Assembly (NCBI RefSeq): GCF_001942625.1
Contig: NZ_MLCL01000084.1
Location: forward strand, 27,069-91,068
DNA: 64,000 bases
Direction of reading: 5' to 3'
Source: Mycobacterium syngnathidarum
GTDB lineage: Bacteria > Actinomycetota > Actinomycetes > Mycobacteriales > Mycobacteriaceae
A program made the position numbers and the translations under genes. This document shows, in pieces, positions 44,308-54,267 of this stretch (the first letter of the stretch is position 1; every line of letters begins with the position of its first letter). The notes beneath the pieces are model-generated. The model saw nothing but the letters and a program-made list of their open reading frames with translations, did not search any database and was not told the origin of the DNA.

Positions 44308-45477
44308 ATGGCTGGCTGGGGCGGTAACCCATCTTTCGATCTATTTCAGCTGCCGGAGGAGCACCAGGAGCTCCGCGCGGCGATCCGGGCGCTGGCGGAG
44401 AAGGAAATCGCTCCGTACGCCGCCGACGTCGACGAGAACGCGCGCTTCCCGGAAGAAGCCCTGCAGGCCCTGAACGCCTCGGGTTTCAACGCGATCCACG
44501 TGCCCGAGGAGTACGGCGGCCAGGGGGCAGACTCGGTCGCGGCCTGCATCGTGATCGAGGAAGTGGCCCGGGTGGACTGCTCGGCCTCACTGATCCCGGC
44601 GGTCAACAAGCTCGGCACGATGGGCCTGATCCTGCGCGGCTCCGATGAGCTCAAGAAGCAGGTGCTGCCGTCGCTGGCCTCCGGCGAGGCGATGGCCTCC
44701 TACGCGCTGTCCGAGCGTGAGGCGGGCAGCGACGCGGCCGGCATGCGGACCCGCGCCAAGGCCGACGGCGACGACTGGATTCTCAACGGCACCAAGTGCT
44801 GGATCACCAACGGCGGCAAGTCGACCTGGTACACCGTGATGGCCGTGACCGATCCCGACAAGGGTGCCAACGGCATCTCGGCGTTCGTCGTGCACAAGGA
44901 CGACGAGGGCTTCACCGTCGGCCCCAAGGAGCGCAAGCTCGGCATCAAGGGCAGCCCGACCACCGAGCTCTACTTCGAGAACTGCCGCATCCCGGGTGAC
45001 CGGATCATCGGTGAGCCCGGAACCGGTTTCAAGACCGCGTTGGCGACCCTGGACCACACCCGCCCGACGATCGGCGCGCAGGCCGTCGGTATCGCCCAGG
45101 GTGCGCTGGACGCGGCGATCGCATACACCAAGGACCGCAAGCAGTTCGGTCGTCCGATCAGCGACAACCAGGGCGTGCAGTTCATGCTCGCCGACATGGC
45201 GATGAAGGTCGAAGCGGCCCGGTTGATGGTGTACTCGGCTGCGGCGCGGGCCGAGCGCGGTGAAGGCAACCTCGGTTTCATCTCGGCGGCGAGCAAATGC
45301 CTGGCCTCCGATGTGGCCATGGAGGTCACCACCGACGCGGTACAGCTGTTCGGCGGCGCGGGCTACACCGTGGACTTCCCGGTCGAGCGGATGATGCGGG
45401 ACGCCAAGATCACCCAGATCTACGAGGGCACCAACCAGATTCAGCGCGTGGTCATGAGCCGCGCCCTGCTCAAGTGA
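44308..45477 (+). CDS. fadE25: Acyl-CoA dehydrogenase
   Basis: A 389-aa acyl-CoA dehydrogenase. YALSEREAGSDAAGM and CWITNGGKSTW are the FAD/substrate signatures, GRPISDNQGVQFMLADMA the second family signature and IYEGTNQIQRVVMSR the C-terminal part with the catalytic Glu in YEGT. TAAGGAGAAG precedes the ATG. FadE25 is strongly conserved among mycobacteria; substrate is not firmly established. Probably under the adjacent TetR repressor. Confidence 0.95.
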   Translation: MAGWGGNPSFDLFQLPEEHQELRAAIRALAEKEIAPYAADVDENARFPEEALQALNASGFNAIHVPEEYGGQGADSVAACIVIEEVARVDCSASLIPAVNKLGTMGLILRGSDELKKQVLPSLASGEAMASYALSEREAGSDAAGMRTRAKADGDDWILNGTKCWITNGGKSTWYTVMAVTDPDKGANGISAFVVHKDDEGFTVGPKERKLGIKGSPTTELYFENCRIPGDRIIGEPGTGFKTALATLDHTRPTIGAQAVGIAQGALDAAIAYTKDRKQFGRPISDNQGVQFMLADMAMKVEAARLMVYSAAARAERGEGNLGFISAASKCLASDVAMEVTTDAVQLFGGAGYTVDFPVERMMRDAKITQIYEGTNQIQRVVMSRALLK

Positions 45478-45496
45478 TCCCGCTCGGCAAGAGAAG

Positions 45497-46213
45497 CTAG
45501 CCGCGCGTGACCTTCTCGGTCTCCCGGCGCCGGTCCATCGCGGCGGTGTCCGGGTTGGCCACCTGCACCAGTGACGCACCCGCGACGAACACGGCGATCA
45601 GGTTCTCGACGAGCTCGTCGGGGGTGCTCCAGGGTGCGGCGGAGAGCACGCGGTCGGAACTGGTGAAACCATGTGCCGCAGCGGCATTCTGAGCGGCCTG
45701 CAGCACCTCGGTGACCGATTGTCCGGCCAATGCCGGACCAGGAACACGTTCGGGCACGATCTGGTCGCCGTGTACCCGCACCGCGGTGGCGTAGTCGGTG
45801 ACGCCGATGGGTAGATCCGGGGCCGGCTTGCCGAACGGGTCCAGCGACAGTACCGCGACCTCGCCGCCCGAGACCGCGTCGTCGGCCTCATCGAGCCGAT
45901 CCCGCGTGCACAGGGCCATGTCGGCGGAATTGTCGGAACCACCGCCCAACACCACTTCACTACCGATCCACCAGACCCCGAACAGCACCGCGGCGGTCTG
46001 CCAGTGCGCGGGCAGCAGCACCGCCACCCGCGTTCCCGGGCCGGCGCCCATCTCGTCGCGCAACAGGTTGGCGGTCTTGGCGGCCCAATTGGCCATGGTC
46101 ACCGCCGACAACTCGATCCGCTCGCCGGTCGCGTCGTCGTAATAGGTGATCCGTGGGCCGGCTGGATCCGCTGTCAACAACGGGTCCAGCACCGCGGCGC
46201 TGACTGTGCTCAT
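45497..46213 (-). CDS. TIGR03089 family protein (degenerate adenylate-forming fold)
   Basis: A 238-aa actinobacterial protein matching the TIGR03089 family. Its N-terminal half resembles acyl-CoA/AMP ligases (ITYYDDATGERIELSAVTMANW, GTRVAVLLPAHWQTA), but the P-loop STGTTG motif and the whole C-terminal domain are absent, so it cannot be a normal ligase. It sits divergent-adjacent to the LCP gene as in M. tuberculosis. Role unknown. Confidence 0.85.
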   Translation of the reverse strand: MSTVSAAVLDPLLTADPAGPRITYYDDATGERIELSAVTMANWAAKTANLLRDEMGAGPGTRVAVLLPAHWQTAAVLFGVWWIGSEVVLGGGSDNSADMALCTRDRLDEADDAVSGGEVAVLSLDPFGKPAPDLPIGVTDYATAVRVHGDQIVPERVPGPALAGQSVTEVLQAAQNAAAAHGFTSSDRVLSAAPWSTPDELVENLIAVFVAGASLVQVANPDTAAMDRRRETEKVTRG

Positions 46214-46238
46214 AGCCCTTGGTTTTACTCGAGGACGA

Positions 46239-47720
46239 TCAGTTCACACACTTGGGATCGTCAGAACCTGCGTTGAGGATCGGCGACGGCGGTGGTGGCG
46301 GGCTCGCGTCGCCGGTGTCGCTGTAGCTGTCGCCGGCCGCAGCCGGATCCACGATGCCCGCGGACGGATCCATCCCGTCGGATCCGGGACCGGTGTAATC
46401 GGCGGCCAGCACCACTCGGACCGCACCCGGCGGCAGCGTCGAGTCCTCGTTGACCGGTAGCCCGCCGAGGTCCTTCGACACGGCCTGCGCGCCGAGGTCG
46501 TCACTCTTGGCGGCCAGCACCTGGCTGGATGCCGGCGGAGGGCCCTCGTGGTTACCGGTGGCGCCGGGAACGAAGCCCTTGTTGCCCAGTACCTGGGACA
46601 CCGCGGCCGCCAGGCCATTGATGTCGGTGGCGTTGACCACCTCGACGGTGGTGTTCTCGGGGGAGTAGCTCAGTTGCTCGGTCTTGCCCTCGTCCTGGTC
46701 CTGCAGCAGGCTCGACACCCACTCGTGCACCTGGTCGGGATCCACCCGGACCACGCTCTGCATGCCGTCGTCGCTCCAGCCGTCCTCGCGCACGATCGGG
46801 ATGGTCGCGAACGCCACGCTGCCGGCCGCCAGCTTCTGCAGTTGTTCGACGAAGTTCATGATGTCCCAGCCATCGGAGATCACCACCGAGCGCTGTACGG
46901 CATCCTGAAGCCGCCCCAGGGTTCCCGGGCTGGACAGCGTCTTGCTGGAGATCACCTCGTGGGCAAGCGAAGCCATCACCGACTGCTGACGGGTCACCCG
47001 GTCGAGGTCACCGCGCGGGAGGTCGTGGCGCTGTCGCACGAAGCTCAGCGCCTGCGGACCACTGAGCTTCTGCCAGCCGGCCGGGAAATCGGCACCCGAA
47101 AGTGGTTCGTAAACAGCATCTTTCAGGCATACGTTGACGCCGCCCAGGGCGTCGGTGATCAGCGCGAAGCCGAGGAGTCCGATTTCGGCGTAGTGGTCGA
47201 CCGTGACGCCGGTGAGCGCGGCGACGGTCTGGATCAGTTCCTCGCGGGCGGCCTCGGTGGCCTGGGGCTCGGCGACGGCCGGATCTTCGCCCTCGACCTC
47301 GACCAGCTGCTTCATCCGGTCGAGCTTGACGTCGCCGAACACGCCGTTGATCTTCATCTTTCCCCAGCCCGGCGCTTCGACATACGAATCGCGCGGGATG
47401 GAGATGGCGGTGGCCGACCTGCCATTGTTGGGAATCCGGATCAGGATGATGGTGTCGGTGTTCGTCGCGACGTCGTCCCCGGCGCGCAGTGTCTCCAACT
47501 CCTCGGCCGACAGCGGGTTGCCGTGGGCATCGGTACGGCTGTCCATCCCGACCAGCAGGATGTCGATCGCGCCGTCCTCACCGCCGCCGCCGAGAGCCGC
47601 GGAGGTGATGTGGTTGATGCCGGATTCAAAGGAGCGGATCTGGGTCCAGGCCACCCCTGTTCCGAGCACCACGGCCGACGCCGTGGCGACAGCGAGTGAG
47701 CGTAGGAGGGGGATAGGCAC
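46239..47720 (-). CDS. LytR-CpsA-Psr family phosphotransferase (arabinogalactan ligase)
   Basis: A 493-aa envelope enzyme. One N-terminal membrane anchor (about 7-26), an LCP catalytic domain (about 50-300) with DILLVGMDSRTD, SIPRDSYV and SFVRQRHDLPRGDLDRVTRQ, and a LytR_C domain (about 345-430); the C-terminus is Pro/Ser-rich. This is the position of Lcp1, which joins arabinogalactan to peptidoglycan through the rhamnose-containing linker made by RmlD and WbbL, encoded next to it. Confidence 0.93.
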   Translation of the reverse strand: MPIPLLRSLAVATASAVVLGTGVAWTQIRSFESGINHITSAALGGGGEDGAIDILLVGMDSRTDAHGNPLSAEELETLRAGDDVATNTDTIILIRIPNNGRSATAISIPRDSYVEAPGWGKMKINGVFGDVKLDRMKQLVEVEGEDPAVAEPQATEAAREELIQTVAALTGVTVDHYAEIGLLGFALITDALGGVNVCLKDAVYEPLSGADFPAGWQKLSGPQALSFVRQRHDLPRGDLDRVTRQQSVMASLAHEVISSKTLSSPGTLGRLQDAVQRSVVISDGWDIMNFVEQLQKLAAGSVAFATIPIVREDGWSDDGMQSVVRVDPDQVHEWVSSLLQDQDEGKTEQLSYSPENTTVEVVNATDINGLAAAVSQVLGNKGFVPGATGNHEGPPPASSQVLAAKSDDLGAQAVSKDLGGLPVNEDSTLPPGAVRVVLAADYTGPGSDGMDPSAGIVDPAAAGDSYSDTGDASPPPPPSPILNAGSDDPKCVN

Positions 47721-47786
47721 CTGCCCAGGCTACTTGCGGCCTGGACGTGAGCCGGGTAACGCAGACCGGCGTGCCAGACTCGGCGC

Positions 47787-48671
47787 ATGGCGCAACGGAT
47801 TGTGATCACCGGGGCCGGCGGCATGGTCGGGCAGGTATTGGCTGATCAGGCCCGCTACGAAGGGCGTGACGTGCTGGCCCTGACTTCTGCCGAATGTGAT
47901 GTCACCAACGTTGACACGGTGCGAGGGTTCGTCGAGCCCGGCGACGTGGTGATCAACTGCGCGGCATACACGCAGGTGGATGCCGCCGAGACCGATCGCG
48001 AGAGGGCCTTGGCCGTCAACGCCGCCGGTCCCGGCAACCTCGCCACGGTATGCGCGCATGCCCGCGCCGACCTGGTGCACATCTCGACCGACTATGTGTT
48101 CGGCGCGTCCGCGACACGTCACACCCCGTACGAGGTCGACGACGAAACCGGGCCGGTCAACGTGTACGGCCAGACGAAACTGGCCGGGGAACAGGCCGTA
48201 CTGGCCGCCAAACCCGACGCATACGTCGTGCGCACCGCCTGGGTTTATCGCGGCGGCGACGGAGCCGATTTCGTGGCGACCATGCGTCGGCTGGCCGCCG
48301 GGGACGGCCCGGTGGACGTGGTCGCCGACCAATTCGGATCGCCGACCTACACCGGTGATCTGGTGTCAGCGTTGCTGCAGATCGCCGACGGTGGCGTGCG
48401 GCCCGGTGTGCTGCATGCCGCCAACGCCGGCCAGGCCAGCCGGTTCGACCAGGCGCGGGAGACCTTCGCGGCCATCGGGGCCGATCCGGAGCGGGTTCGG
48501 CCGGTCGGCAGCGACCGGCATCCGCGGCCGGCGCCCCGTCCCACCTACACCGTGCTGTCCGCGCGCCGGTCCGCCGAGGCCGGCCTGACCCCGCTGCGGG
48601 ATTGGCGCGAAGCCCTGGTGGCGGCGGTCGAAAAAGGGCGCCCGTCCGGCCCGCTACCCTCTACGCCGTGA
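47787..48671 (+). CDS. rmlD: dTDP-4-dehydrorhamnose reductase
   Basis: A 294-aa SDR-extended enzyme making dTDP-L-rhamnose, the last step. ITGAGGMVGQVLADQA binds NADPH, HISTDYVFGAS and VYGQTKLAGEQA hold the catalytic Thr/Tyr/Lys, and VVADQFGSPTYTGDL is the substrate region. CAGACT lies 6 nt before the ATG, possibly leaderless. It overlaps wbbL by 4 bp. Confidence 0.95.
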   Translation: MAQRIVITGAGGMVGQVLADQARYEGRDVLALTSAECDVTNVDTVRGFVEPGDVVINCAAYTQVDAAETDRERALAVNAAGPGNLATVCAHARADLVHISTDYVFGASATRHTPYEVDDETGPVNVYGQTKLAGEQAVLAAKPDAYVVRTAWVYRGGDGADFVATMRRLAAGDGPVDVVADQFGSPTYTGDLVSALLQIADGGVRPGVLHAANAGQASRFDQARETFAAIGADPERVRPVGSDRHPRPAPRPTYTVLSARRSAEAGLTPLRDWREALVAAVEKGRPSGPLPSTP

Positions 48672-49558
48672 CTGAGGATGCGGCCCGCCCGCTCGTTGTG
48701 GTGACGGTGACGTACTCGCCGGGCGCACACCTGGACCGTTTCCTGGCCTCCCTCGCCCTGGCCACCGATCGGCCGGTCAAAGTCATCATGGCCGACAACG
48801 GCTCGACCGACGGAGCCCCGGAAGAAGCCGAAAAGCGCTACCCGAACGTGCGTCTGCTCCACACCGGCAGCAACCTGGGTTACGGCAGCGCGGTCAATCG
48901 CGGCGCCGAGCAGATATCGGATGCGGAGTGCTCGGAATTTTTCATCATCGCCAACCCGGACGTCCAGTGGGGACCAGGCTCGATCGACCTGTTGCTCGAC
49001 GCGGCCCGGCGCTGGCCGCAGGCCGGGGCACTCGGGCCGATGGTGCGCGATCCGGACGGATCGGTCTACCCGTCGGCGCGTCATCAGCCCAGCCTGGTCC
49101 GCGGGGGCATGCACGCCGTCGTCGGACCGTTCTGGAAGTCGAATCCGTGGACGGCGGCCTACCGCCAGGATCGTCAAGAACCCAGTGAGCGCCAGGTCGG
49201 CTGGCTGTCCGGTTCGTGCCTGCTGATGCGCCGCGCCGCCTTTGACGCCGTCGGCGGATTCGACGAGCGCTACTTCATGTATATGGAGGACGTCGACCTC
49301 GGTGACCGGATCGCCCGGACCGGCTGGCAGAACGTCTACGTGCCGTCGGCGGAGGTACTGCACGACAAGGGGCACTCCACCGGCCGCGACCCCGCGCGCA
49401 ACTTGGCCGCCCATCACCGCAGTACCTACACTTTTCTGGCTGATCGATACCCGGCGCTCTGGCAGGCGCCGTTACGGTGGACGATTCGGGGCGCGCTGGC
49501 GGCACGTGCGGGCCTGGTAGTCGGTAGTTCTCGACGTAAGCAGGGGAAAGGGCGCTGA
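48668..49558 (+). CDS. wbbL: Rhamnosyltransferase WbbL (linker-unit)
   Basis: A 296-aa GT2 family glycosyltransferase that adds L-rhamnose from dTDP-rhamnose to decaprenyl-P-P-GlcNAc, the linker of arabinogalactan to peptidoglycan. VVVTVTYSPG and MADNGSTDG are the nucleotide-binding strands, ANPDVQWG the DxD-like site, and FMYMEDVDLGDRI the acceptor segment. GTG 48668 has TACCCT 7 nt upstream, so it can also be transcribed independently of rmlD. Essential in M. smegmatis and M. tuberculosis. Confidence 0.93.
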   Translation: MTEDAARPLVVVTVTYSPGAHLDRFLASLALATDRPVKVIMADNGSTDGAPEEAEKRYPNVRLLHTGSNLGYGSAVNRGAEQISDAECSEFFIIANPDVQWGPGSIDLLLDAARRWPQAGALGPMVRDPDGSVYPSARHQPSLVRGGMHAVVGPFWKSNPWTAAYRQDRQEPSERQVGWLSGSCLLMRRAAFDAVGGFDERYFMYMEDVDLGDRIARTGWQNVYVPSAEVLHDKGHSTGRDPARNLAAHHRSTYTFLADRYPALWQAPLRWTIRGALAARAGLVVGSSRRKQGKGR

Positions 49559-49559
49559 C

Positions 49560-50639
49560 GTGATCAATCCCGCGGAGGTGGATGCTGTCGTCCTCGTCGG
49601 TGGACGAGGCACCCGGCTCAGGCCGTTGACACTGTCGGCACCCAAGCCGATGCTGCCGACGGCGGGCGTTCCGTTCCTCACCCATCTGCTGGCCCGGATC
49701 GCCGAGGCCGGCCTCAAGCATGTGGTGATGGGAACCTCGTACAAGGCCGAGGTTTTCGAGGAGGCGTTCGGCAACGGCTCCGACCTCGGGCTCGAGATCG
49801 AATACGTCACCGAGACCGAGGCACTCGGCACCGGTGGTGCCATCGCCAACGTGGCGGACAAACTGCGCTACGACACGGCCATGGTGTTCAACGGCGACGT
49901 GCTCTCGGCAGCAGACCTCAGCGCGCTGCTGGAGTCGCATGACACTCACCAGGCCGATTTGACTCTGCATCTGGTGCGCGTCAGCGATCCGCGTGCATTC
50001 GGGTGCGTGCCCACCGACGCCGACGGACGCGTGACGGCATTCCTGGAGAAGACCCAGGATCCGCCCACCGACCAGATCAATGCCGGCTGCTATGTGTTCA
50101 AAAAGCATGTCATCGACCAGATCCCGCGAGGCCGGGCGCTGTCCGTCGAACGCGAGATCTTCCCCGAGGTGCTCTCTCGCGGGCTGAAGATGTGCGGATA
50201 CGTCGACGCCTCATACTGGCGCGACATGGGCACTCCGGACGACTTCGTGCGCGGATCGGCCGATCTGGTTCGTGGCATCGCACCGTCACCGGCGCTCAAC
50301 GGTCAGCGTGGCGAGTCGCTGGTCCACGAAGGCGCCGCGGTTGCCCCCGGCGCCTTGTTGATCGGCGGCACCGTGGTGGGGCGGGGAGCCGAAATCGGTG
50401 CCGGCGCACGACTCGACGGCGCGGTGATCTTCGACGGGGTGCGCGTGGAAGCCGGCGCGGTGATCGAACGTTCGATCATCGGCTTCGGGGCCCGCATCGG
50501 CCCGCGGGCATTGATCCGCGACGGCGTGATCGGCGACGGGGCCGACATCGGTGCCCGATGCGAGCTGTTGCGCGGCGCCAGGGTGTGGCCGGGGGTCAAC
50601 ATCCCCGACGGCGGTATCCGGTACTCCACCGACGTCTGA
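49560..50639 (+). CDS. manB: Mannose-1-phosphate guanylyltransferase
   Basis: A 359-aa nucleotidyltransferase making GDP-mannose. VVLVGGRGTRLRPLTLSAPKPML is the NTP loop (positions 10-32; core GGRGTRLRPLT), MVFNGDVLSA the metal site, and residues 255-359 are a left-handed beta helix with hexapeptide repeats. GTG start 1 bp after wbbL stop region, so co-transcribed with it. Named manB in mycobacterial literature although it is a GDP-mannose pyrophosphorylase. Confidence 0.92.
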   Translation: MINPAEVDAVVLVGGRGTRLRPLTLSAPKPMLPTAGVPFLTHLLARIAEAGLKHVVMGTSYKAEVFEEAFGNGSDLGLEIEYVTETEALGTGGAIANVADKLRYDTAMVFNGDVLSAADLSALLESHDTHQADLTLHLVRVSDPRAFGCVPTDADGRVTAFLEKTQDPPTDQINAGCYVFKKHVIDQIPRGRALSVEREIFPEVLSRGLKMCGYVDASYWRDMGTPDDFVRGSADLVRGIAPSPALNGQRGESLVHEGAAVAPGALLIGGTVVGRGAEIGAGARLDGAVIFDGVRVEAGAVIERSIIGFGARIGPRALIRDGVIGDGADIGARCELLRGARVWPGVNIPDGGIRYSTDV

Positions 50640-50648
50640 GGGCCTGAT

Positions 50649-51194
50649 TCACGCCGAAACCGCAGTCTGGGCCAGTTGCTGAAGGCCGAAGTCGGTACCT
50701 TCCGGCAACCCGTCCAGTGGCCACCACCGCAGGTCCAAAGATTCATCGCTGCAAGCGATCTCAGCCCCTGCCGGCGCCCGCACCACGAACTGGATGTCGA
50801 GGTGGCGGGTCGGCACGCCCAGTGAGCAGGTCACCGGATGCACATGCAGCGCGGCCAGTTGCCGGTCGATGGTCAGCCCGGCGATGCCGGACTCCTCGGT
50901 GGCCTCGCGCAGCGCGGCGGCGCGAACGTCGGAATCCGTTTCCTCACAATGCCCGCCGAGTTGCAGCCAGCGCCCGAATCGCGGATGCAGGGTGAGTAGC
51001 GTCTGGGTTCCGGTGTGGTCGACGACGAGTGCCGAGGCAGTGATGTGGCCCGGCACACACGCGCGCAGACAGGCATCGGGGCGGGCGGCCAGAAACGACA
51101 ACACTGAATGGCGCAGCGTGTCCTGGCCGGGATCGGTTGTCTCCCAATTGGTCAGCAGCTCGACAGCCGAAGCGTGCAGACTCTCGGCGCTCAC
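50649..51194 (-). CDS. NUDIX hydrolase
   Basis: A 181-aa protein with the Nudix box [22 protein letters not shown] (about 79-100; core REATEE) for cleaving a nucleoside-diphosphate-linked substrate. GTG 51194 overlaps the fbiB stop codon (GTGA), so it is the last gene of fbiA-fbiB-nudix. A link to F420 metabolism is suggested by position only. Confidence 0.9.
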   Translation of the reverse strand: MSAESLHASAVELLTNWETTDPGQDTLRHSVLSFLAARPDACLRACVPGHITASALVVDHTGTQTLLTLHPRFGRWLQLGGHCEETDSDVRAAALREATEESGIAGLTIDRQLAALHVHPVTCSLGVPTRHLDIQFVVRAPAGAEIACSDESLDLRWWPLDGLPEGTDFGLQQLAQTAVSA

Positions 51195-52546
51195 TTCACC
51201 ACCAGCAGGCCGTCGGTGGGTACCGGGTCGCGTGGCGGTAGCGGATCGGCCGGATGGCCGATCGCAATGGCCCCCAAAGGTTCCCAGTCGGCGGGCAGCC
51301 CCAGCTCGGCGCGTACCAGATCGCCGGCGAAGATCGTCGAGCCGATCCAGCAGCTGCCCACCTCGCGCACTGCCAGCGCGACCAACAGGGCCTGCACCGC
51401 AGCACCCACAGCGACGGTGAACATGGTGTGCTCGGCCTGTGTGCGGGCCGCGTCGGGATAACTGTGGGCGCCGTCGGGTACCAGGAACGGGATCACCAGT
51501 TCTGGTGCGTCGTACAGGATTCGGCCGCGGTCGAGGCGTCGTTCGACGGACTCCGGTTCGCGGCCGTCACCGGTGAGGTCAGCGCGCCACTTGTCCTTCA
51601 TCCGGTCCAACAGTCGCACGCGGGCGGCGCTGTCCTGTACCCAGACGAAGCGCACCGGCCGGGTGTGGTGCGGCGCGGGGGCGGTGAGGGCTTCGCCGAC
51701 TGCTGCTTCGATGAGTGCGTGATCGACCGGCTCATCGGAGAACGTTCGCACCGATCGGCGCAGCAGCTGGGCCTGGTTGCGTCCCAGCTGGATCGCCTCG
51801 GCGGTGCCGAGCCAGAACAGATCCTCCTCGCCGGGCCGTAGCAGCGTGCCTGCGTTCGACCCGTCGTCGGCCAACTCCAGTCCGCGCACCACCGCGACCG
51901 GGATCGCCGTCAGCTTGCCCTTCACCAGATCGGCTGCGGCCGCGATCTCGTCGGCCACGGCCACCTCGGTGACCAGCAGTTCGTTGCCGTGCCGGTCGCG
52001 TGCGCCCGCGTACCCGTGCAGCACGGTGAGTCCGGATGCGCCGATGGCGAAATCGGCTTGGCCGTTGCGCCAGGCGCGGCCCATGGTGTCGGTGATCACG
52101 ACACCGACGGTGACGCCGAGTCGCTCACGCAGGCCTTCGCGCAGCACGTGTGCACTGCCGTCGGGATCCACCGGCAGCAGGGCCAGTTCGTTCGAGTCGA
52201 CGTTCGAACCGTCCACCCCGGCCGCGGCCTGGACCAGACCGATGGCGTTTTCGGTGATGAGGGTCCGGCCCTTGCGGGCCAGTACTCGGACGGCCTCGGC
52301 ATCGATCAGCTTGCGCCGCAAGGTGTCCCGCTCTTCTGGATCGGACGGGGCGGTGACGATGCGGCCTTCGCATTTGGAAACGATCTTGCTCGTGACGACC
52401 AGCACGTCGCCGTCGCGCAGCCATGGTGTCGCATCGGCCAGGGCGGCGGCCAGGTCATCTCCGGGCCGGAACTCGGGAAGCCCTGGTACGGGCAGGATCT
52501 CGACGCGGTCCGCGGACCCGTGCTCGGTGCTCACCGCCGAGCTCAC
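51191..52546 (-). CDS. fbiB: Coenzyme F420 biosynthesis bifunctional protein FbiB
   Basis: A 451-aa two-domain enzyme. The N-terminal half (about 1-245, with [13 protein letters not shown] and [16 protein letters not shown]) is a CofE-like F420-0:gamma-glutamyl ligase; the C-terminal half (about 250-451) is an FMN-binding nitroreductase fold that reduces dehydro-F420 in mycobacteria and permits long polyglutamate tails. It overlaps fbiA by 4 bp. Confidence 0.96.
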   Translation of the reverse strand: MSSAVSTEHGSADRVEILPVPGLPEFRPGDDLAAALADATPWLRDGDVLVVTSKIVSKCEGRIVTAPSDPEERDTLRRKLIDAEAVRVLARKGRTLITENAIGLVQAAAGVDGSNVDSNELALLPVDPDGSAHVLREGLRERLGVTVGVVITDTMGRAWRNGQADFAIGASGLTVLHGYAGARDRHGNELLVTEVAVADEIAAAADLVKGKLTAIPVAVVRGLELADDGSNAGTLLRPGEEDLFWLGTAEAIQLGRNQAQLLRRSVRTFSDEPVDHALIEAAVGEALTAPAPHHTRPVRFVWVQDSAARVRLLDRMKDKWRADLTGDGREPESVERRLDRGRILYDAPELVIPFLVPDGAHSYPDAARTQAEHTMFTVAVGAAVQALLVALAVREVGSCWIGSTIFAGDLVRAELGLPADWEPLGAIAIGHPADPLPPRDPVPTDGLLVVK

Positions 52547-53538
52547 AGCGCAACGCCTGCCAGGTCCAGGCCGGCCCGCACCATCTCGGCGGTGGTGGCC
52601 GGGTCTGTCATCAGCAGCGGCACCGCGCGTACCTGAACGCCTTCGATGTCGGTGTCGTCACCTTCGTGTACCAACCAGCCGTCCAGGATTCCGGTGCCCG
52701 AACGGGCGCCGAAGTGCTGTCCGACGGCTTGCGAGGTGGACTCGACGCCGATGATGGACAGGCACTCATCGGCCATACCGCGCAACGGTTTTCCGTCGAT
52801 GATGGGGGAGTAGCCGATTACCGGCGCTTTCGTCGATCGCAGTGCACCCCGGATCCCGGGGATCTGCAGGATCGGTCCGATGCTCACGACGGGGTTCGAC
52901 GGTGCCAGCAACACCACGTCCGCGTCGGCGATGGCATCGGTGACCCCCGGCGCGGCCGTTGCCTGTTCTGCACCCACGAACGCAAAACTGTGCGAAGGTA
53001 TCTGTGCGCGGTACCGCACCCACCATTCCTGGAAGTGGATGGCGTGACGAACGCCGGCCTGATCACCCGGACCGGGGTCGGTGACCACCACGTGGGTCTC
53101 GCTGCGGTCGTCGGTGACCGGCAGCAGCCGCGCCCCTGGCGACCAGCGCTTGCACAGTGCCTCGGTGACCTGTGACAGCGGATAGCCCGCGCGCAGCATC
53201 TGGGTGCGGACCAGGTGGGTGGCCAGGTCCCGGTCGCCCAGGCCGAACCAGTCGGGTTGCACACCGTAGGCGGCAAGTTCTTCCTTGGCGTGCCAGGTTT
53301 CATTCCGATGACCCCAGCCACGCTCGGGATCGATACCGCCGCCCAGGGTGTACATGCACGTGTCGAGGTCCGGGCAGATCCGGACGCCGTGCATCCAGGC
53401 GTCGTCGCCGACGTTCACGATCGCCGTGAGTTCATGCTTGCTGTCGCCGCCGGCAAACTGGCCCAGGCCCAACAGGTGCTGTACCCCCAGCAAAAACCGG
53501 GCGCCTCCGACGCCGCCGACCAGAACGGTGATCTTCAC
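52543..53538 (-). CDS. fbiA: 2-phospho-lactate/phosphoenolpyruvate transferase FbiA
   Basis: A 331-aa CofD-family enzyme joining the activated 3-carbon unit to the deazaflavin Fo. [20 protein letters not shown] is the nucleotide-binding start, [19 protein letters not shown] the metal site and [14 protein letters not shown] a conserved loop. GTG 53538 gives exactly the length of the M. tuberculosis protein; TAGGGT lies 8 nt upstream. Divergent from whiB2. Confidence 0.96.
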   Translation of the reverse strand: MKITVLVGGVGGARFLLGVQHLLGLGQFAGGDSKHELTAIVNVGDDAWMHGVRICPDLDTCMYTLGGGIDPERGWGHRNETWHAKEELAAYGVQPDWFGLGDRDLATHLVRTQMLRAGYPLSQVTEALCKRWSPGARLLPVTDDRSETHVVVTDPGPGDQAGVRHAIHFQEWWVRYRAQIPSHSFAFVGAEQATAAPGVTDAIADADVVLLAPSNPVVSIGPILQIPGIRGALRSTKAPVIGYSPIIDGKPLRGMADECLSIIGVESTSQAVGQHFGARSGTGILDGWLVHEGDDTDIEGVQVRAVPLLMTDPATTAEMVRAGLDLAGVAL

Positions 53539-53660
53539 AACGTCCGACCCTAAGCGCTCATGGCGCGCGGATGGAAACGACGTCGTCACGGGCAGGACAC
53601 GCCGATGTCGCGACGCGCCGATTTGACATTACGAGATGGTATGAATTCGCGTCCTGGCGC

Positions 53661-53770
53661 TTGACCCCGGCAGCTAACACGTGTGTAATCACAGATGTGT
53701 CATTTCCCGGTTGGTGACCGATTCCGGTGTCGCGGACCGAGATTCGATCAACTGTTCGAATGGGTGACCG
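53661..53770 (+). promoter_or_regulatory. whiB2 promoter and operator region
   Basis: TTGACC (53661-53666), 17-nt spacer and TGTAAT (53684-53689) form a SigA-like promoter about 140 bp upstream of whiB2. Downstream lie two copies of GGTGACCG exactly 50 bp apart (53713 and 53763) and an inverted repeat ATTCGA-N8-TCGAAT (53742-53761). These may be regulator sites in the leader. The whole fbiA-whiB2 gap is about 290 bp. Confidence 0.5.
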
Positions 53771-53831
53771 CACATCGCAATAGTGGGGCTCCACTTAGGA
53801 TCTACGAGACCGAGTGAGGAGGCGGGGGATA

Positions 53832-54221
53832 ATGTCTTATGAGAGCGGCGATTTCGATCGTGTGGTCCGGTTCGACAACCGGCTACTCGGCTCGGTAGAC
53901 AACGCACCGCACATCAACGCCGGGCCGACACCGCTGGGGATTCCCGGACGACCTCAGCTGAGTTTGGTACCTGAGCACATCGATGTTGATCCGGAAACCG
54001 AAGATGACCAATGGCAGGAACGTGCGCTGTGCGCACAGACCGACCCGGAGGCGTTCTTCCCGGAGAAGGGCGGGTCTACCCGCGAGGCCAAGCGCATCTG
54101 CCAGGGCTGCGAAGTGAAGGACGCATGCCTGGAGTACGCGCTCGCGCACGATGAACGCTTCGGTATTTGGGGAGGGCTGTCCGAGCGGGAGCGTCGCCGG
54201 CTCAAACGCGGCATCATCTGA
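53832..54221 (+). CDS. whiB2: WhiB-family Fe-S regulator WhiB2 (WhmD)
   Basis: A 129-aa WhiB protein. Four cluster cysteines are Cys67, Cys90, Cys93 and Cys99; GIWGG (111-115) is the sigma-contact turn and the C-terminus RERRRLKRG is basic DNA-binding. ATG 53832 with a purine-rich GGCGGGGGATA gives the same length as M. smegmatis WhmD, which is essential for septation and cell division. Confidence 0.96.
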   Translation: MSYESGDFDRVVRFDNRLLGSVDNAPHINAGPTPLGIPGRPQLSLVPEHIDVDPETEDDQWQERALCAQTDPEAFFPEKGGSTREAKRICQGCEVKDACLEYALAHDERFGIWGGLSERERRRLKRGII

Positions 54222-54267
54222 CGTTCCTGTCGGCAGAGCGCTTCATCGCAGGGTGCGGCGCTCGACG

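Noticed and set aside
53682..53693. TGTG-TAAT-CACA in the whiB2 promoter as a CRP site
   Set aside because: The CRP consensus needs a wider spacer between TGTG and CACA; here only 4 nt separate them.
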